From Stella humosa (GTDB lineage Bacteria > Pseudomonadota > Alphaproteobacteria > ATCC43930 > Allostellaceae): a DNA stretch of 64,000 nt. Every line of letters begins with the position of its first letter. Position 1 is the stretch's first letter. Position numbers and translations under genes: made by a program. The stretch is taken from assembly GCF_006738645.1 (NCBI RefSeq), contig NZ_AP019700.1:4632001-4696000 (forward strand). The letters are read 5' to 3'. The notes beneath the pieces were generated by a model that had not been told where the DNA came from, did not search any database, and was given only the letters and a program-made list of their open reading frames with translations. This document shows positions 42,517 through 54,202 of this stretch, one piece after another.

Positions 42517-43077
42517 ATGTTTGCAGCATGCCGCTGGCTGAACGAGCCGGCCGACTGGCGGCTCGGCCCCGATGGCCTGTCCGTCACCACCGACGGCCAG
42601 ACCGATTTCTGGCGCCAGACCCACTACGGCTTCGTGCGCGACAGCGGGCATTTCTTCGGCCGCCCGGTCGAGGCGCCGTTCGTGGCGACCTTGCGCGTGC
42701 GCGCCCGCTACCAGGCGCTCTACGACCAGGCGGGCATCATGGTCCGCGTCGATGAGAGCCACTGGATCAAGGCCGGGATCGAGCAGGTCGACGGGGCCGC
42801 CACGCTGGGCAGCGTCCTGACCGCCGGCCGGTCGGACTGGGCGACCGGCCCCTTTGCCGGCGACCCCGCCGACCTGTGGCTGCGCGTGGAGGTCGGAGCC
42901 GGCGTCCTGCAACTCCACGCGTCGCCGGACGGCCAGCGCTGGCAGCTCGCCCGCATGTGCCCGTTCCCAGAGGCCGCCAGCTACGCCGTCGGGCCGATGT
43001 GCTGCACGCCCGAGCGGGCCGGGCTGGAGGCGATCTTCAGCGATTTCACGGTCGGGCGGCAGGCTGCGCCGAAGTAG
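42517..43077 (+). CDS. DUF1349 domain protein
   Basis: 186 residues of the DUF1349 family, a concanavalin-like beta-sandwich. LSVTTDGQTDFWRQTHYGFVRD, YDQAGIMVRVDESHWIKAGIEQ and FSDFTVG are family features. May bind carbohydrate, function unknown. No signal peptide. Its end overlaps the convergent GGDEF gene by about 32 bases. Confidence 0.9.
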   Translation: MFAACRWLNEPADWRLGPDGLSVTTDGQTDFWRQTHYGFVRDSGHFFGRPVEAPFVATLRVRARYQALYDQAGIMVRVDESHWIKAGIEQVDGAATLGSVLTAGRSDWATGPFAGDPADLWLRVEVGAGVLQLHASPDGQRWQLARMCPFPEAASYAVGPMCCTPERAGLEAIFSDFTVGRQAAPK

Positions 43078-44275
43078 CGGCCCGCGGCCCATCGTCCGCC
43101 GGCCGGCGCCGTATCCGCTCCTGCGTCACCCGGTTGCGCCCGGCCTGCTTGGAGCGATATAGGCACTGGTCGGCGAGTTCGAAGATCGAGCCCGGGTTCA
43201 TCGAGCCGCGGAAGAGCGCTACGCCGAACGAGGCCGTGACGACCCCGCCGGGGTTGCCGGGATGTTCGATGCGGAGCCGTTCGATCGCCGCGCGCAGGCG
43301 CTCGAACATGGCGCCGGCGCCGTCTGCCGAGCGGTGCTTGCCGATGACCACGAACTCCTCCCCGCCGATGCGGAACAGTTCGTCGTCCTCGCCGCCCAGC
43401 GCGGTGGACAGGGCTTCGGCGATGCGGACGAGGACCGAATCCCCCGCGGCATGGCCGTATCGATCATTGTATCCCTTGAAATGGTCGACATCGATGATCG
43501 CCATGCCCTTGAGGAGCCCGTCGTCGGGCCGCAGGACGAAATCGGGAAACCGCCTGGCATAGGCGCGGCGATTGGGGATGCCGGTCAGCGGGTCGCGCCG
43601 CGCGTGCCAGGCCTCGGTCACATCGGTGAATATCCAGATGCGCCCATGATCGCGCTCGGCCTGCATGAAGGGCACGCTGCGCCGGGACATGATCCGACCG
43701 TCCTTGAACGATACGAAATCCTGAGTGCGCTCGTGCGAGCCGTAGAGCCGTTCAACCTCGGCCTGGAAGGCGGCAGGATCCTCGATCTGTTCCATGGCGT
43801 GGCGCAGCAATGCGGCCTGGTCGCCCGACTGGACGAGGCCGGCCGGCATCTGCCAGAGCTGCTCGAACGCCTTGTTGGCATAGACCAGGGTCCGTTCCGG
43901 GCCGATCAGCAGGACGCCATCCGGCAACAGGTCGAGGGTACGCTCGAACACGGAGCGGATTTCCTCCGGCTCGCTGGCCTCGGGCAGCCTGGTCGCAACC
44001 GGGTCGGGCAAGCCGGCCGGTACGACCGAGATTGCAATGTCCATGTCCGGGGCGACCCGCAGAAGCAGGCGGATCAGGTGTTCCAGGTCGGTGTCGGCTG
44101 CCTTGCCACGACGGATGCGGTCCAACTGGGCAGCGGAATTGCCCGCCCCCGCATCGGCCGTCGCGGGCGACAGGCCATCGGAATCCAGCAGGGCCACGAT
44201 CCGTCGCGCCAATTCCTGCCGCAGCCGCGCCACGGCGGCATCCGTGCGCCCACCGGCGCCGGTCCGGGAGGTCAC
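43046..44275 (-). CDS. Diguanylate cyclase with N-terminal HTH-like and PAS domains
   Basis: Makes the second messenger cyclic di-GMP. 409 residues. Residues 15-80 (RLRQELARRIVALLDSD, SAAQLDRIRRGKAADTDLEHLIRLL) look like an XRE-type helix-turn-helix; residues about 115-240 form a PAS sensor (FERTLDLLPDGVLLIGP, YANKAFEQLW); the C-terminal GGDEF domain has DPLTGIPNRRAYARRFP, DVDHFKGYNDRYGHAAGD and the active site RIGGEEF. The inhibitory RxxD site is missing its arginine (GEDD), so feedback control is probably weak. The HTH start is unusual for this class. Confidence 0.88.
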   Translation of the reverse strand: MTSRTGAGGRTDAAVARLRQELARRIVALLDSDGLSPATADAGAGNSAAQLDRIRRGKAADTDLEHLIRLLLRVAPDMDIAISVVPAGLPDPVATRLPEASEPEEIRSVFERTLDLLPDGVLLIGPERTLVYANKAFEQLWQMPAGLVQSGDQAALLRHAMEQIEDPAAFQAEVERLYGSHERTQDFVSFKDGRIMSRRSVPFMQAERDHGRIWIFTDVTEAWHARRDPLTGIPNRRAYARRFPDFVLRPDDGLLKGMAIIDVDHFKGYNDRYGHAAGDSVLVRIAEALSTALGGEDDELFRIGGEEFVVIGKHRSADGAGAMFERLRAAIERLRIEHPGNPGGVVTASFGVALFRGSMNPGSIFELADQCLYRSKQAGRNRVTQERIRRRPADDGPRAATSAQPAARP

Positions 44276-44386
44276 GTCCAGCCCCTCCGAACTTCCATTC
44301 GGTATCTCCCCTTCCCGGCGCCGACTGGCCGTGGCGGGATGCTAGTGCATGTCGCCGGCCGCCGCCGACAGAATCCTCGGCGAATT

Positions 44387-44797
44387 TTATACCGACCGGG
44401 CCGCCATCATCCGGAACATCGAGCGATACGCGTCGAGCGCCAGGTCGGCGAGCGCGCAGGCGTCCTCGATGGCGTGCCATTCCAGGGCGGTATGCTCGTC
44501 GTTTGCCAACCGGGGTTCGCCGCCGGACCAGGACCGCACGACGTGCATGTGGTAGGTCGCCTCGCCCCTCGCCTGGGGACCGGTGTCCGCCACCGTGCAC
44601 AGGCTCTCCCAGGCGACTGGGACGATGCCGAGTTCCTCGGCCAGTTCCCGGCGCAGGGCCTCGTCCATGCTCTCGCCGTTCTCGACCAGGCCGCCGATCA
44701 CGTCCCATTTGCCGGCATAGGCCCGCCGGTGCGGCGACCGCAGCCCGAGCAGGACGCGCCCATCCGCCACCAGGATAGCGCACGCATAGTGCCGCAT
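44387..44797 (-). CDS. NUDIX hydrolase
   Basis: 136 residues from the ATG at 44797. The Nudix box [23 protein letters not shown] is complete (G-x5-E-x7-R-E-x2-E-E), so it should cleave a nucleoside-diphosphate derivative using Mg2+ or Mn2+. [20 protein letters not shown] and WDVIGG precede it. Substrate unknown; possibly a housecleaning enzyme for oxidised nucleotides. Divergent from the acetoacetate-CoA ligase gene. Confidence 0.92.
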   Translation of the reverse strand: MRHYACAILVADGRVLLGLRSPHRRAYAGKWDVIGGLVENGESMDEALRRELAEELGIVPVAWESLCTVADTGPQARGEATYHMHVVRSWSGGEPRLANDEHTALEWHAIEDACALADLALDAYRSMFRMMAARSV

Positions 44798-44904
44798 CGT
44801 CGTCCTCGTCCCGCCAGCCACCCCGTCCGGGGTCCCTTATCGTTGCGCCTGCGGGTGGCTGGCGTCTATACCCGGTCGGGACCCGAAAGCTTGGAGGATC
44901 GGCC

Positions 44905-46866
<1,962 letters not shown>

Positions 46867-46981
46867 GCGGCGCTGCCGGGGCTGCCACAAAGATTCCACT
46901 GTGCAACCCCGGCACCGTCGCGCAATTGTCCTTTCGACGCGGGGTTCGTTGCCCCGCGCACGCATGAACAGGGAGTTCGGC

Positions 46982-48550
46982 ATGGCCTTGGCGTTCCGGA
47001 AGCTCTCCGCCGGGGTGGCGGCTGCTGCATTGCTGGTCTTCTGCACGCCGGCCGAGGCGGTCGATCAGGCGGCAATCAAGAAGGATGTCGACCAGATCAT
47101 CACGGCCGTCCGCCGTGCCGCCGGCCCCGGGCCGGGGTTGCAGTTCGACGGCCAGGCGACGGTGCGCGAGCAGGCCGGCGAGGTCGTCGTCACCTTCCCC
47201 ACCATCACCAGCAAGGGGCCGGAAGGCGGCATGGTGCTGCGGCCGATCACGCTGCGCATCAAGGACATCGATGCCGACCAGCAGCAGGTGACGATCCAGT
47301 TGCCGCCGCGCGTCGACGCGACCGGGCCGGACGGCAAGCCGATGCTGTCGCTGGTGATCGGCGCGCAGAACCTGGCCGGCGTGTGGCGCAAGTCGATCCA
47401 GAATTTCGAATCCCTCAACATGGCGCTCGACCGCGTGACGGTGCAGGACCCGGCCCAGAAGGCGCTGGTGGAGATCCAGCGCATCTCGGCCACCGGCGGC
47501 GTGAAGGAAGGCATCCCCGGCGTCTGGAGCGGGTCTATCAAGGTGGCCGTCGACGGCACTAAGGTGGCCGCCCCCGACGGCACGGCCGTCACCATCGGCA
47601 GCACCTTTTATGAATATTCGCTGAAGGACGCGCGCCTAGTGGAGCTTGCGAAGCTGACGGACGCGGCCGGCGTCTCGCTGGCCAATCCGCGCCTGCTGAT
47701 CTCCGGCGGGGCGGTCAGCCAGCAGCAGTGGCAGCAGATCATCGACATGGTGGCGCAGCTGCCGACTCTGGTCGGCGGCATGTCGATCCTCTACGGCGTC
47801 TCCGACCTCAGCATCACCCACCCGATGATGGGGCCGCAGCCGATGTTCCGGGCCGAGAACCTGGCCTTCGGCTTCGGCGTCGCCAATGACGGTGCCGGCG
47901 GCGCGTCGCTGTCGCTCGGCATCGACCTGAAGCGCATGCTGGGGCCGAGCGAGCTGCCGATCGACATCCCGGCCGTCGCCATCCCGCATTCCTTCGACCT
48001 GCGCATCGAGATCGACCAGTTGCCGACGGGCGCGGTGTGGGATGCCTTCTTCGGCACGCTGCGCCAGCAGTTCGCCCGCGCGCCCCAGGCCCGACCGGGC
48101 CAGCGCGCGCCCTCGCCCGAGGAACTGCTGGAGGGTGCCGCCGGTGCCGCCTTCGGCGCCAGCCTGCCGGTCGCCATGGACAGTTTCGCCAAGGCGCGCC
48201 CGCAGATCCATGTCCGCAGCCTATCGCTGGCGTTCCCGGAAGCGCGCATCGACGGCGTCGGCACGGTGCGCTTCGCGCCCGAGGCGCCGCAGATGGCCAG
48301 CGGCAGCTTCGACGTGAAGCTGGCCGGCCTCGACGACCTGATCGAGAAGCTGGGCCGCGCGCCCAAGAGCGACGAGGAGGCAACCGCCGTCGTGGCGCTC
48401 ACCTTCCTGCGCGGCCTGGGCAAGCCGACGCCGGGCCCGGGCGGCAAGCCGATCTACGTCATCCAGATCCAGATGGCCGAGGACGGCAAGGTGATGGCCA
48501 ACGGCATCGACGCCATGAAGGTGATCGAGCTGCTCGACAAGTCGCGCTGA
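46982..48550 (+). CDS. Large secreted protein of unknown function
   Basis: 522 residues from the ATG at 46982, which has AGGGAG seven bases upstream; starts at 46964 or 46901 are less likely. The first 26 residues are a Sec signal (ALAFRKLSAGVAAAALLVFC, then TPAEA for cleavage). The mature part has repeated beta-strand patterns (GQATVREQAGEVVVTFPTI; LRPITLRIKDIDADQQQVTI), suggesting a periplasmic or outer-membrane-associated beta-rich protein. It loosely recalls DUF2125/DUF945 proteins but I cannot place it firmly. Ends before a strong hairpin and a convergent efflux gene. Confidence 0.75.
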   Translation: MALAFRKLSAGVAAAALLVFCTPAEAVDQAAIKKDVDQIITAVRRAAGPGPGLQFDGQATVREQAGEVVVTFPTITSKGPEGGMVLRPITLRIKDIDADQQQVTIQLPPRVDATGPDGKPMLSLVIGAQNLAGVWRKSIQNFESLNMALDRVTVQDPAQKALVEIQRISATGGVKEGIPGVWSGSIKVAVDGTKVAAPDGTAVTIGSTFYEYSLKDARLVELAKLTDAAGVSLANPRLLISGGAVSQQQWQQIIDMVAQLPTLVGGMSILYGVSDLSITHPMMGPQPMFRAENLAFGFGVANDGAGGASLSLGIDLKRMLGPSELPIDIPAVAIPHSFDLRIEIDQLPTGAVWDAFFGTLRQQFARAPQARPGQRAPSPEELLEGAAGAAFGASLPVAMDSFAKARPQIHVRSLSLAFPEARIDGVGTVRFAPEAPQMASGSFDVKLAGLDDLIEKLGRAPKSDEEATAVVALTFLRGLGKPTPGPGGKPIYVIQIQMAEDGKVMANGIDAMKVIELLDKSR

Positions 48551-48558
48551 CCCGACCG

Positions 48559-48591
48559 CCGCGCCGCCGGGGCTCCACCCCGGCGGCGCGG
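48559..48591. terminator. Strong bidirectional hairpin between convergent genes
   Basis: CCGCGCCGCCGGGG (48559-48572), loop CTCCA, and its exact complement at 48578-48591: a 14-bp GC stem, 8 bases after the secreted-protein stop and 3 bases before the efflux gene's end. There is no T run, so it may pause or protect transcripts rather than be a textbook intrinsic terminator. Confidence 0.7.
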
Positions 48592-48593
48592 GG

Positions 48594-50165
48594 TCACTTC
48601 GCCTTGGGCTTGGCCCGGGGCGGCAGCACCCCGCGGCCCAGGAACCAGGCCGGCACCATCGCGCAGATGAAGATGATCGAGACCGCGATGAAGGCGTCCT
48701 GGAAGGCCATCGTGTTGGCCTGCGCGTAGATGACGCGGCCGAGGAAATTGTAGGCCATGCCCGTGCGCTCCACGCCCTGGAGCCCGGCTTCCCCCACCAG
48801 ACGCTTCAACTGGTCGATATAGGCCAGCGTGTCGGCGTTGCCCGCCGTCTGCGTCGCCGTCAGGATCTCGGCGTGGAAGGCGGTGCGGTACTCGATGATG
48901 AAGGCCAGGCCGTTCACGCCGAAGGCCGCGCCCATCATGCGGATGAAGTTGATGGCGCCCGAGCCCTGGCCGATCAGGCTGGCGGGCAGCGCCCGCAACG
49001 CGCTCGAATTGACGTTGGAGACGACGAACGCCAGGCCCGCGCGGCCGAAGGTGACGAGGAACACCATCATCCACCAGCCGGTGTTCACGTCGCAGCCGGC
49101 CAGGAAGAAGCCGGCCGTGGCGAAGGTGAAGAGGCCGAAGAGAATCGGCCCGTGCGGGCGGACATAGTCCGACAGCCGGCCGGCGATCGGGAACAGGAAG
49201 ACCAGCACGATCCCGGCCGGCATCAGCATCATGCCCGCACCGGTCGGCGTGAGCTGCAATATCTGCTGGGCGAAGAGCGGGATCAGGTACATCGAGCCGA
49301 ACATGCCGGCGCCGAACACCAGCGCCACCACCGAGGCGCAGGCGAAGCGCGGCACGCGGTAGAGCGCCATGTTCAGCATCGGCGTCGGGATGAACAGCTC
49401 CCACAGGATCAGCGCCACGGCGGCGATGATGGCGACCGTCACCAGCAGCACCAGCTCGATCGATTCCCAGCCCCAGCGCTGGCCGTTGGAGAGCGCGTTC
49501 AGCAGGCAGGTGACGGCGACCACGATCAGCGCCAGCCCGATCCAGTCGAAGCGCGTGCGCGGCGCGCTCATGTCGCGGCCCGGCAGGAAGACGAAGGCCA
49601 TCATGATGCCGAGCGCGCACATCGGCAGGCTGCCGAGGAAGACGTAGCGCCAGCCGAAGGCATCGACGATCAGCCCGCCGAAGGTGGGGCCCAGCGCCGG
49701 GCCCAGGATCACCCCCATGCCGAAGATGCCGCTCGCCAGCCCGCGGTCGTTGGGCGGGAAGAGCTGGAAGATGGTCATGAGCGCCAGCGGCTGCGAGATG
49801 CCGGCGCACGCGCCCTGCACCACGCGCGCCAGGATCACCATCTCGATCACGTCGGCCGATTCGCCGACCAGGGCCGCCACCGAGAAGATGCCCATGGCGG
49901 CGATGAAGATGGCGCGCGCGCCGAAGCGGTCGCGCAGCCAGGCGACGGTCGGCATGGCCGCCGTGCTGGCCGCCAGGAAGCCGGTCGACAGCCAGTGCGC
50001 CTTGTCCTGCCCGACACCGAAGGCGCCCATCACGTCCGGGATGGCGACGTTAGTCATGGTCGAGGACAGGATGCTGGCCAGCATCCCGCACAGCACGGTG
50101 GCCGTCGCCAGCCACTTGTAGGCGGGGCCTAGCTCGGCGCGCCCAGCCTCAGCGACCGCCGACAT
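48594..50165 (-). CDS. EmrB/QacA-type MFS efflux transporter (DHA2)
   Basis: 523 residues, fourteen predicted helices, the DHA2 layout. WLSTGFLAASTAAMPTVAWLRDRFGAR holds motif A, and VVQGACAGISQPLALMTIF plus GPALGPTFGGLIVDAF are DHA2 hallmarks (motif C). Together with the adaptor gene immediately upstream (overlap 17 bases) it forms an EmrAB-like pump spanning both membranes with TolC. Substrates usually hydrophobic toxins. Confidence 0.93.
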   Translation of the reverse strand: MSAVAEAGRAELGPAYKWLATATVLCGMLASILSSTMTNVAIPDVMGAFGVGQDKAHWLSTGFLAASTAAMPTVAWLRDRFGARAIFIAAMGIFSVAALVGESADVIEMVILARVVQGACAGISQPLALMTIFQLFPPNDRGLASGIFGMGVILGPALGPTFGGLIVDAFGWRYVFLGSLPMCALGIMMAFVFLPGRDMSAPRTRFDWIGLALIVVAVTCLLNALSNGQRWGWESIELVLLVTVAIIAAVALILWELFIPTPMLNMALYRVPRFACASVVALVFGAGMFGSMYLIPLFAQQILQLTPTGAGMMLMPAGIVLVFLFPIAGRLSDYVRPHGPILFGLFTFATAGFFLAGCDVNTGWWMMVFLVTFGRAGLAFVVSNVNSSALRALPASLIGQGSGAINFIRMMGAAFGVNGLAFIIEYRTAFHAEILTATQTAGNADTLAYIDQLKRLVGEAGLQGVERTGMAYNFLGRVIYAQANTMAFQDAFIAVSIIFICAMVPAWFLGRGVLPPRAKPKAK

Positions 50166-51291
50166 CGACGACCACCTCGACCATCATCCCGGGCGACAGG
50201 AGGATATCCTTGGTTTCGATGTCGATGCGCACCGGCAGCCGCTGGGTGACCTTGGTGAAGTTGCCGCTGGGGTTGGGCGTCGGCAGCAGCGCGAAGTTGC
50301 TGGTGGCGGTGCTGCCGATCCGCGTCACCCGCCCGACGACCGTCTTGCCGGGATAGGCATCGACCTTGATGTCGACCGCCTGGCCGGCGGCCAGCCGGCC
50401 GATCTGCGTCTCGCGGATGTTGGCCTCTATGCGCACGTCGCGCGGGTCGTGCACCATGACGATGCGCTGGCCGGCATCGACGAACTCGCCCGGGCGCATG
50501 AAGCGCCGGTCGACCACGCCGTCGACCGGGCTGCGGATGGTGCGGTCCTCGACATCGGTGCGCACCCGGCCCAGGCGCGCCGTGACCTCGGCCTCGCGGT
50601 GGCGCAGGCGCTCGATCTCCTGTTGCAGCATGCCGATCTGCAGGCGTTCGGTCTCGACCTCGGCCTGCTTGGCACGCGCTCCGGCGACGTCGGCCTGGGC
50701 GCGCGCACTGGCGTGCTGGGCCTGGAAAAAGGCGGTCCGCACGCGATCCCAGTCGCGCTGGGCCATGACGCGCGCCTGCACCAGTTGCTCGCCGCGCTGG
50801 TACTCCTCGCGCGCCAGCGCCAGCTCGGAGCCGCGCGCGGCCAGCACCGCCTGGAGGGCCTGGACCTGGGCGCGCTCGCTGTCGGCGCGGGTCTGGGTGC
50901 GCTCCTCGATCAGACGGATCTCCGCCTCGGCGCGAGCGCGCTCGGCGGCAAAGCCCGCCTGCTCGGCCGCCAACTGCTGCAACTGGAACTGTCCGTCGCG
51001 CGCATCCACCCTGGCCAGGACCTGGCCCTTGGCGATGCGATCGCCCTCCTCCACCGCCAGTTCGACCAGCAGGCCGGCAACGCGGCTGGAGATCACGGTC
51101 ATGTCGGCGACGATGCGGGCGTCGGTCTCGTAGACATGGACCGTGCGGTCATGCACCCAGTTCGCGGCGAACGCGATCAGGGCGGCGGTCGCCACCACCA
51201 CGATGCCGATCAGCAGGCGCTTGCGCCGCTGCCGGGGATCGGCGACGCGGGTCGCGGTTCCAAGCTTCAGGTCCGGGGCGATGTCGTTCAT
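50149..51291 (-). CDS. EmrA/HlyD-type membrane fusion protein
   Basis: 380 residues. A short cytoplasmic tail and one membrane helix (KRLLIGIVVVATAALIAFAAN) are followed by a periplasmic part: lipoyl half (RIVADMTVISSRVAGLLVELAVEEGDRIAKGQVLARVD), a long coiled coil (about 95-210) and the second half with DGVVDRRFMRPGEFVDAGQ. The classic adaptor for EmrB-type pumps, encoded just downstream. First gene of the pair; no regulator is adjacent. Confidence 0.94.
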   Translation of the reverse strand: MNDIAPDLKLGTATRVADPRQRRKRLLIGIVVVATAALIAFAANWVHDRTVHVYETDARIVADMTVISSRVAGLLVELAVEEGDRIAKGQVLARVDARDGQFQLQQLAAEQAGFAAERARAEAEIRLIEERTQTRADSERAQVQALQAVLAARGSELALAREEYQRGEQLVQARVMAQRDWDRVRTAFFQAQHASARAQADVAGARAKQAEVETERLQIGMLQQEIERLRHREAEVTARLGRVRTDVEDRTIRSPVDGVVDRRFMRPGEFVDAGQRIVMVHDPRDVRIEANIRETQIGRLAAGQAVDIKVDAYPGKTVVGRVTRIGSTATSNFALLPTPNPSGNFTKVTQRLPVRIDIETKDILLSPGMMVEVVVDVGGR

Positions 51292-51577
51292 CGACGTCGC
51301 TCGCCCGCGGTGAGGCGGCGGGCGCTACGCCAGCAGGGGAATGTCATCAGACCGAAGTTGTCCGCCGGCCCGGGCAGGGTCCGTGCGCCTTCCGTCATTG
51401 CAGGTCAAAAAAAGCTACACACCATGGCCCGTTTCGGTCGCGGTTTCCACTGCTTTCCCGCCGAAATCTTGTGCATGCATGCAGTCGCCGCGGGCATGGG
51501 ACGGCGCGCGGCGTTGACAGCGGGGCCGCCCGCCCGGATCGTGCGACCGCCCCTTCACCAGCCGAGCCCGGTCACCG

Positions 51578-52744
51578 ATGGACCTCTCCTTCACCCCGGA
51601 ACAGGAAGCGATCCGCGCCCAGATCGAGCGCGTCTGCGGGCGCTTCGGGCTCGACTACTGGCGCGCGCGCGACGAGGACGGGCGCTTCCCGGACGAGTTC
51701 GTGGCCGCCATCGCCGCTGGCGGCTGGCTCGGCATCGCCATGCCGCCCGACTATGGCGGGGCGGGCCTGGGCATCACCGAGGCGGCCCTCATGCTGCAGA
51801 CGATCGCCCAGTCGGGTGCGGCCATGGCGGGCGTGTCGGCGGTGCACATGAACATCTTCGGCCCGAACCCGATCGCCGTCTTCGGCACGCCAGAGCAGAA
51901 GGCGCGCTTCCTGCCGCCCTTGATCGCCGGCACCGAGCGTGCCTGCTTCGGCGTGACCGAGCCCGACGCCGGCCTCGACACCAGCCATATCGCCACCCGC
52001 GCCGTACTGGACGGCGACCGCTACATCGTGAACGGCCGCAAGATCTGGACCTCGACCGCCCAGAGCGCCCACAAGATCCTGCTGCTGGCCCGCACCACGC
52101 CGATCGACCGCTCGGCCCGCGCGATGGACGGGCTGTCGCTCTTCTATACCGACCTCGACCGCCGCCGCATCGAGGTGCGCGAGATCGCCAAGATGGGCCG
52201 CCACGCCGTCGATTCGAACGCGCTCTTCATCGACGGGCTGGAGATCCCCGTGGCCGACCGCATCGGCGAGGAGGGCCAGGGCTTCCGCTACCTGCTGCAC
52301 GGCCTCAACCCCGAGCGCATCATGGTCGGGGCCGAGGCGATCGGCATCGGCCGGGCGGCGCTGGCGCGGGCCACCCAGTATGCCAAGGACCGCGTCGTCT
52401 TCGGCCGGCCGATCGGCCAGAACCAAGCGATCCAGCACCCGCTGGCCGAAAGCTGGATGGAGCTGGAGGCGGCCGACCTGATGATCTTCAAGGCGGCCAG
52501 CCTCTACGACCAGGGCCGGCCCTGCGGCGCCGAGGCCAACGCCGGCAAGTATCTGGGCGCCGAGGCCGGCTTCCGCGCCTGCACGCGCGCCGTGATGACC
52601 CATGGCGGCTACGGCTATGCGGCCGAGTTCCACGTCGAGCGGTTCATGCGCGAGGTGATGATCTGCCGCATCGCCCCGGTCAGCCCGGAGCTCATCAAGT
52701 GCTACGTGGCCGAGCGCGTGCTGGGGCTGCCGCGCAGCTACTGA
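51578..52744 (+). CDS. Acyl-CoA dehydrogenase
   Basis: FAD enzyme of acyl-CoA oxidation, 388 residues. [56 protein letters not shown] and [24 protein letters not shown] are family signatures, and [20 protein letters not shown] closes the fold. At the place where most members carry the catalytic glutamate (YEGTSE), this reads RIAPVSPE, a subgroup whose base lies elsewhere or whose chemistry differs. Substrate unknown. Convergent with the NIPSNAP gene (overlap of 7 bases). Confidence 0.9.
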   Translation: MDLSFTPEQEAIRAQIERVCGRFGLDYWRARDEDGRFPDEFVAAIAAGGWLGIAMPPDYGGAGLGITEAALMLQTIAQSGAAMAGVSAVHMNIFGPNPIAVFGTPEQKARFLPPLIAGTERACFGVTEPDAGLDTSHIATRAVLDGDRYIVNGRKIWTSTAQSAHKILLLARTTPIDRSARAMDGLSLFYTDLDRRRIEVREIAKMGRHAVDSNALFIDGLEIPVADRIGEEGQGFRYLLHGLNPERIMVGAEAIGIGRAALARATQYAKDRVVFGRPIGQNQAIQHPLAESWMELEAADLMIFKAASLYDQGRPCGAEANAGKYLGAEAGFRACTRAVMTHGGYGYAAEFHVERFMREVMICRIAPVSPELIKCYVAERVLGLPRSY

Positions 52745-53043
52745 ACCGGCTCCAGGAACGTCCGCTCCTCCGACAGGATGAAGCGCAGGCGCTGGGCCAC
52801 GGCGAAGTTGGCCCGGCCGGCCGGGTCCTGCTTCAGGCGGGCGCGATAGGCCTCGTAGGCGGCCAGGCTGTCGAACGCAATCAGGGCGAGCGCCACATTG
52901 TTGGTGCCCTCGTGCGGCAGGAAATAGCCGAGCAGGTCGCCGCCGCAGGCCGGGATGATGGTCAGCCAGTTGCGGGCGTACTCGGCAAAGGCATCGCGCT
53001 GGAACGGGTCGATGACGTAGCGGATGCAGCAGGTGACGGCCAT
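52738..53043 (-). CDS. NIPSNAP family protein
   Basis: 101 residues of the NIPSNAP dimeric ferredoxin-like barrel family: [46 protein letters not shown] and [12 protein letters not shown] are typical. Function unclear; often near catabolic genes. Divergent from an ArsR-type regulator 81 bases away whose operator would also cover this promoter, so it is a likely target of that regulator. Confidence 0.88.
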   Translation of the reverse strand: MAVTCCIRYVIDPFQRDAFAEYARNWLTIIPACGGDLLGYFLPHEGTNNVALALIAFDSLAAYEAYRARLKQDPAGRANFAVAQRLRFILSEERTFLEPVQ

Positions 53044-53102
53044 GGCGGGCCTCCTCGAGCGGGTTGACGACGGGCCCGAAGATACCCCTTGGGTCGACGC
53101 CA

Positions 53103-53126
53103 ATGCTTCGACTAGGATCGAAGCAT
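53103..53126. promoter_or_regulatory. 24-bp palindrome overlapping the ArsR-type start codon
   Basis: ATGCTTCGA (53103-53111), spacer CTAGGA, then TCGAAGCAT (53118-53126): 9-bp perfect arms. The right arm contains the ATG of the regulator gene at 53125. A bound repressor would block the regulator's own expression and sits in the promoter gap shared with the NIPSNAP gene. Confidence 0.7.
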
Positions 53127-53823
53127 GAAGGTTGGACCGGACATCGCCGTGGTCGGCGCCCTGCTGGGCGACCCGGCGCGCGCCAACATGATGACGGCAC
53201 TGGCGGGCGGCGTGGCGCTGACCGCGGGCGAGCTGGCGCGCGAGGCCGGCGTCACCGCCCAGACCGCCAGCTCGCACCTGGCCCGCCTGACCGCCGGGGG
53301 CCTGGTCACGGTCCGCAAGCAGGGCCGCCACTCGTACTTTTCGCTGTCGGGGGACGACGTCGCCCGGGTGCTGGAGGGGCTGATGGGGCTGGCCCAGCGC
53401 ACCGGACATCGCCGCACCCGCCCCGGCCCGGCCGAGCCGGCGCTGCGCGAGGCGCGCGTCTGCTACGACCATCTGGCGGGCGACCTGGGCGTGGCGTTGC
53501 TGGAAGGGCTGATCGCCCGCGGCCGCATCGCCCGCGAAGGCGACGGCATCGCCCTCACCCCCGAAGGCGCCGGTTTCCTCTCCGGCTTCGGCATCGACCT
53601 GACCGCACTCTCGCGCTCCCGCCGGCCGCTGTGCCGAAGCTGCCTCGACTGGAGCGTGCGCCGCAGCCACCTGGCCGGCGCCCTGGGTGCCGCCATCCTG
53701 TCCCAGCTCTTCGCGCTGGGCTGGGCCAGACGCGTCCCGGAAAGCCGGCTGGTGGAGTTTTCGGCCAGCGGCCGAGCGCAGTTTCACCAGACCTTTGCCC
53801 TGTCTCCCCCGACCCAGGAGTGA
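53125..53823 (+). CDS. ArsR-type winged-helix regulator with extra C-terminal domain
   Basis: 232 residues. Residues 1-95 are an ArsR winged helix: [64 protein letters not shown]. The C-terminal 130 residues are additional, with [28 protein letters not shown] (two cysteines, C-x-x-C) as seen in a subgroup of ArsR-like regulators. Likely represses itself and the NIPSNAP gene through the palindrome at its start codon. Inducer unknown. Confidence 0.9.
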   Translation: MKVGPDIAVVGALLGDPARANMMTALAGGVALTAGELAREAGVTAQTASSHLARLTAGGLVTVRKQGRHSYFSLSGDDVARVLEGLMGLAQRTGHRRTRPGPAEPALREARVCYDHLAGDLGVALLEGLIARGRIAREGDGIALTPEGAGFLSGFGIDLTALSRSRRPLCRSCLDWSVRRSHLAGALGAAILSQLFALGWARRVPESRLVEFSASGRAQFHQTFALSPPTQE

Positions 53824-53827
53824 CGTG

Positions 53828-54193
53828 ATGTCCCGACTGACCGCCCTGGAAGCAGCCATCCAGGCCTATCTCGACACCATGTATGACGGCGATCTCGCCC
53901 GCTTCGACCAGGTGTTCCATCCGACCGCCCAGTTGCATGGCTGGCGAGAGGGCAAGGCGATCTGCTGGCCGCTGGCGCAGTATCGCGAGCTGACCGCCGG
54001 CCGCCCATCGGCCAAGGCGTCGGGCGCCCAGCGCGAGGAGGCGATCCTGTCGCTCGACCTCGCTTCCGACCGCTCGGCCATCGCCAAGGTGCGCGTGCGC
54101 ATGGGCAAGATGGTCTTCGTCGACTACCTGATCTTCGCGCTGCTCGACGGCCGCTGGCAGATCACCGCCAAGCAGTTCGAGCCGGACGCCTGA
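53828..54193 (+). CDS. NTF2-like (SnoaL/lumazine-binding-like) protein
   Basis: 121 residues from the ATG at 53828. [33 protein letters not shown] and [24 protein letters not shown] describe an NTF2-like cone-shaped fold, a common ligand-binding or small-enzyme scaffold. Five bases behind the ArsR-type gene and ten before a MaoC-type gene, so probably in one operon. Substrate unknown. Confidence 0.85.
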   Translation: MSRLTALEAAIQAYLDTMYDGDLARFDQVFHPTAQLHGWREGKAICWPLAQYRELTAGRPSAKASGAQREEAILSLDLASDRSAIAKVRVRMGKMVFVDYLIFALLDGRWQITAKQFEPDA

Positions 54194-54202
54194 GGCCGGC
54201 CC

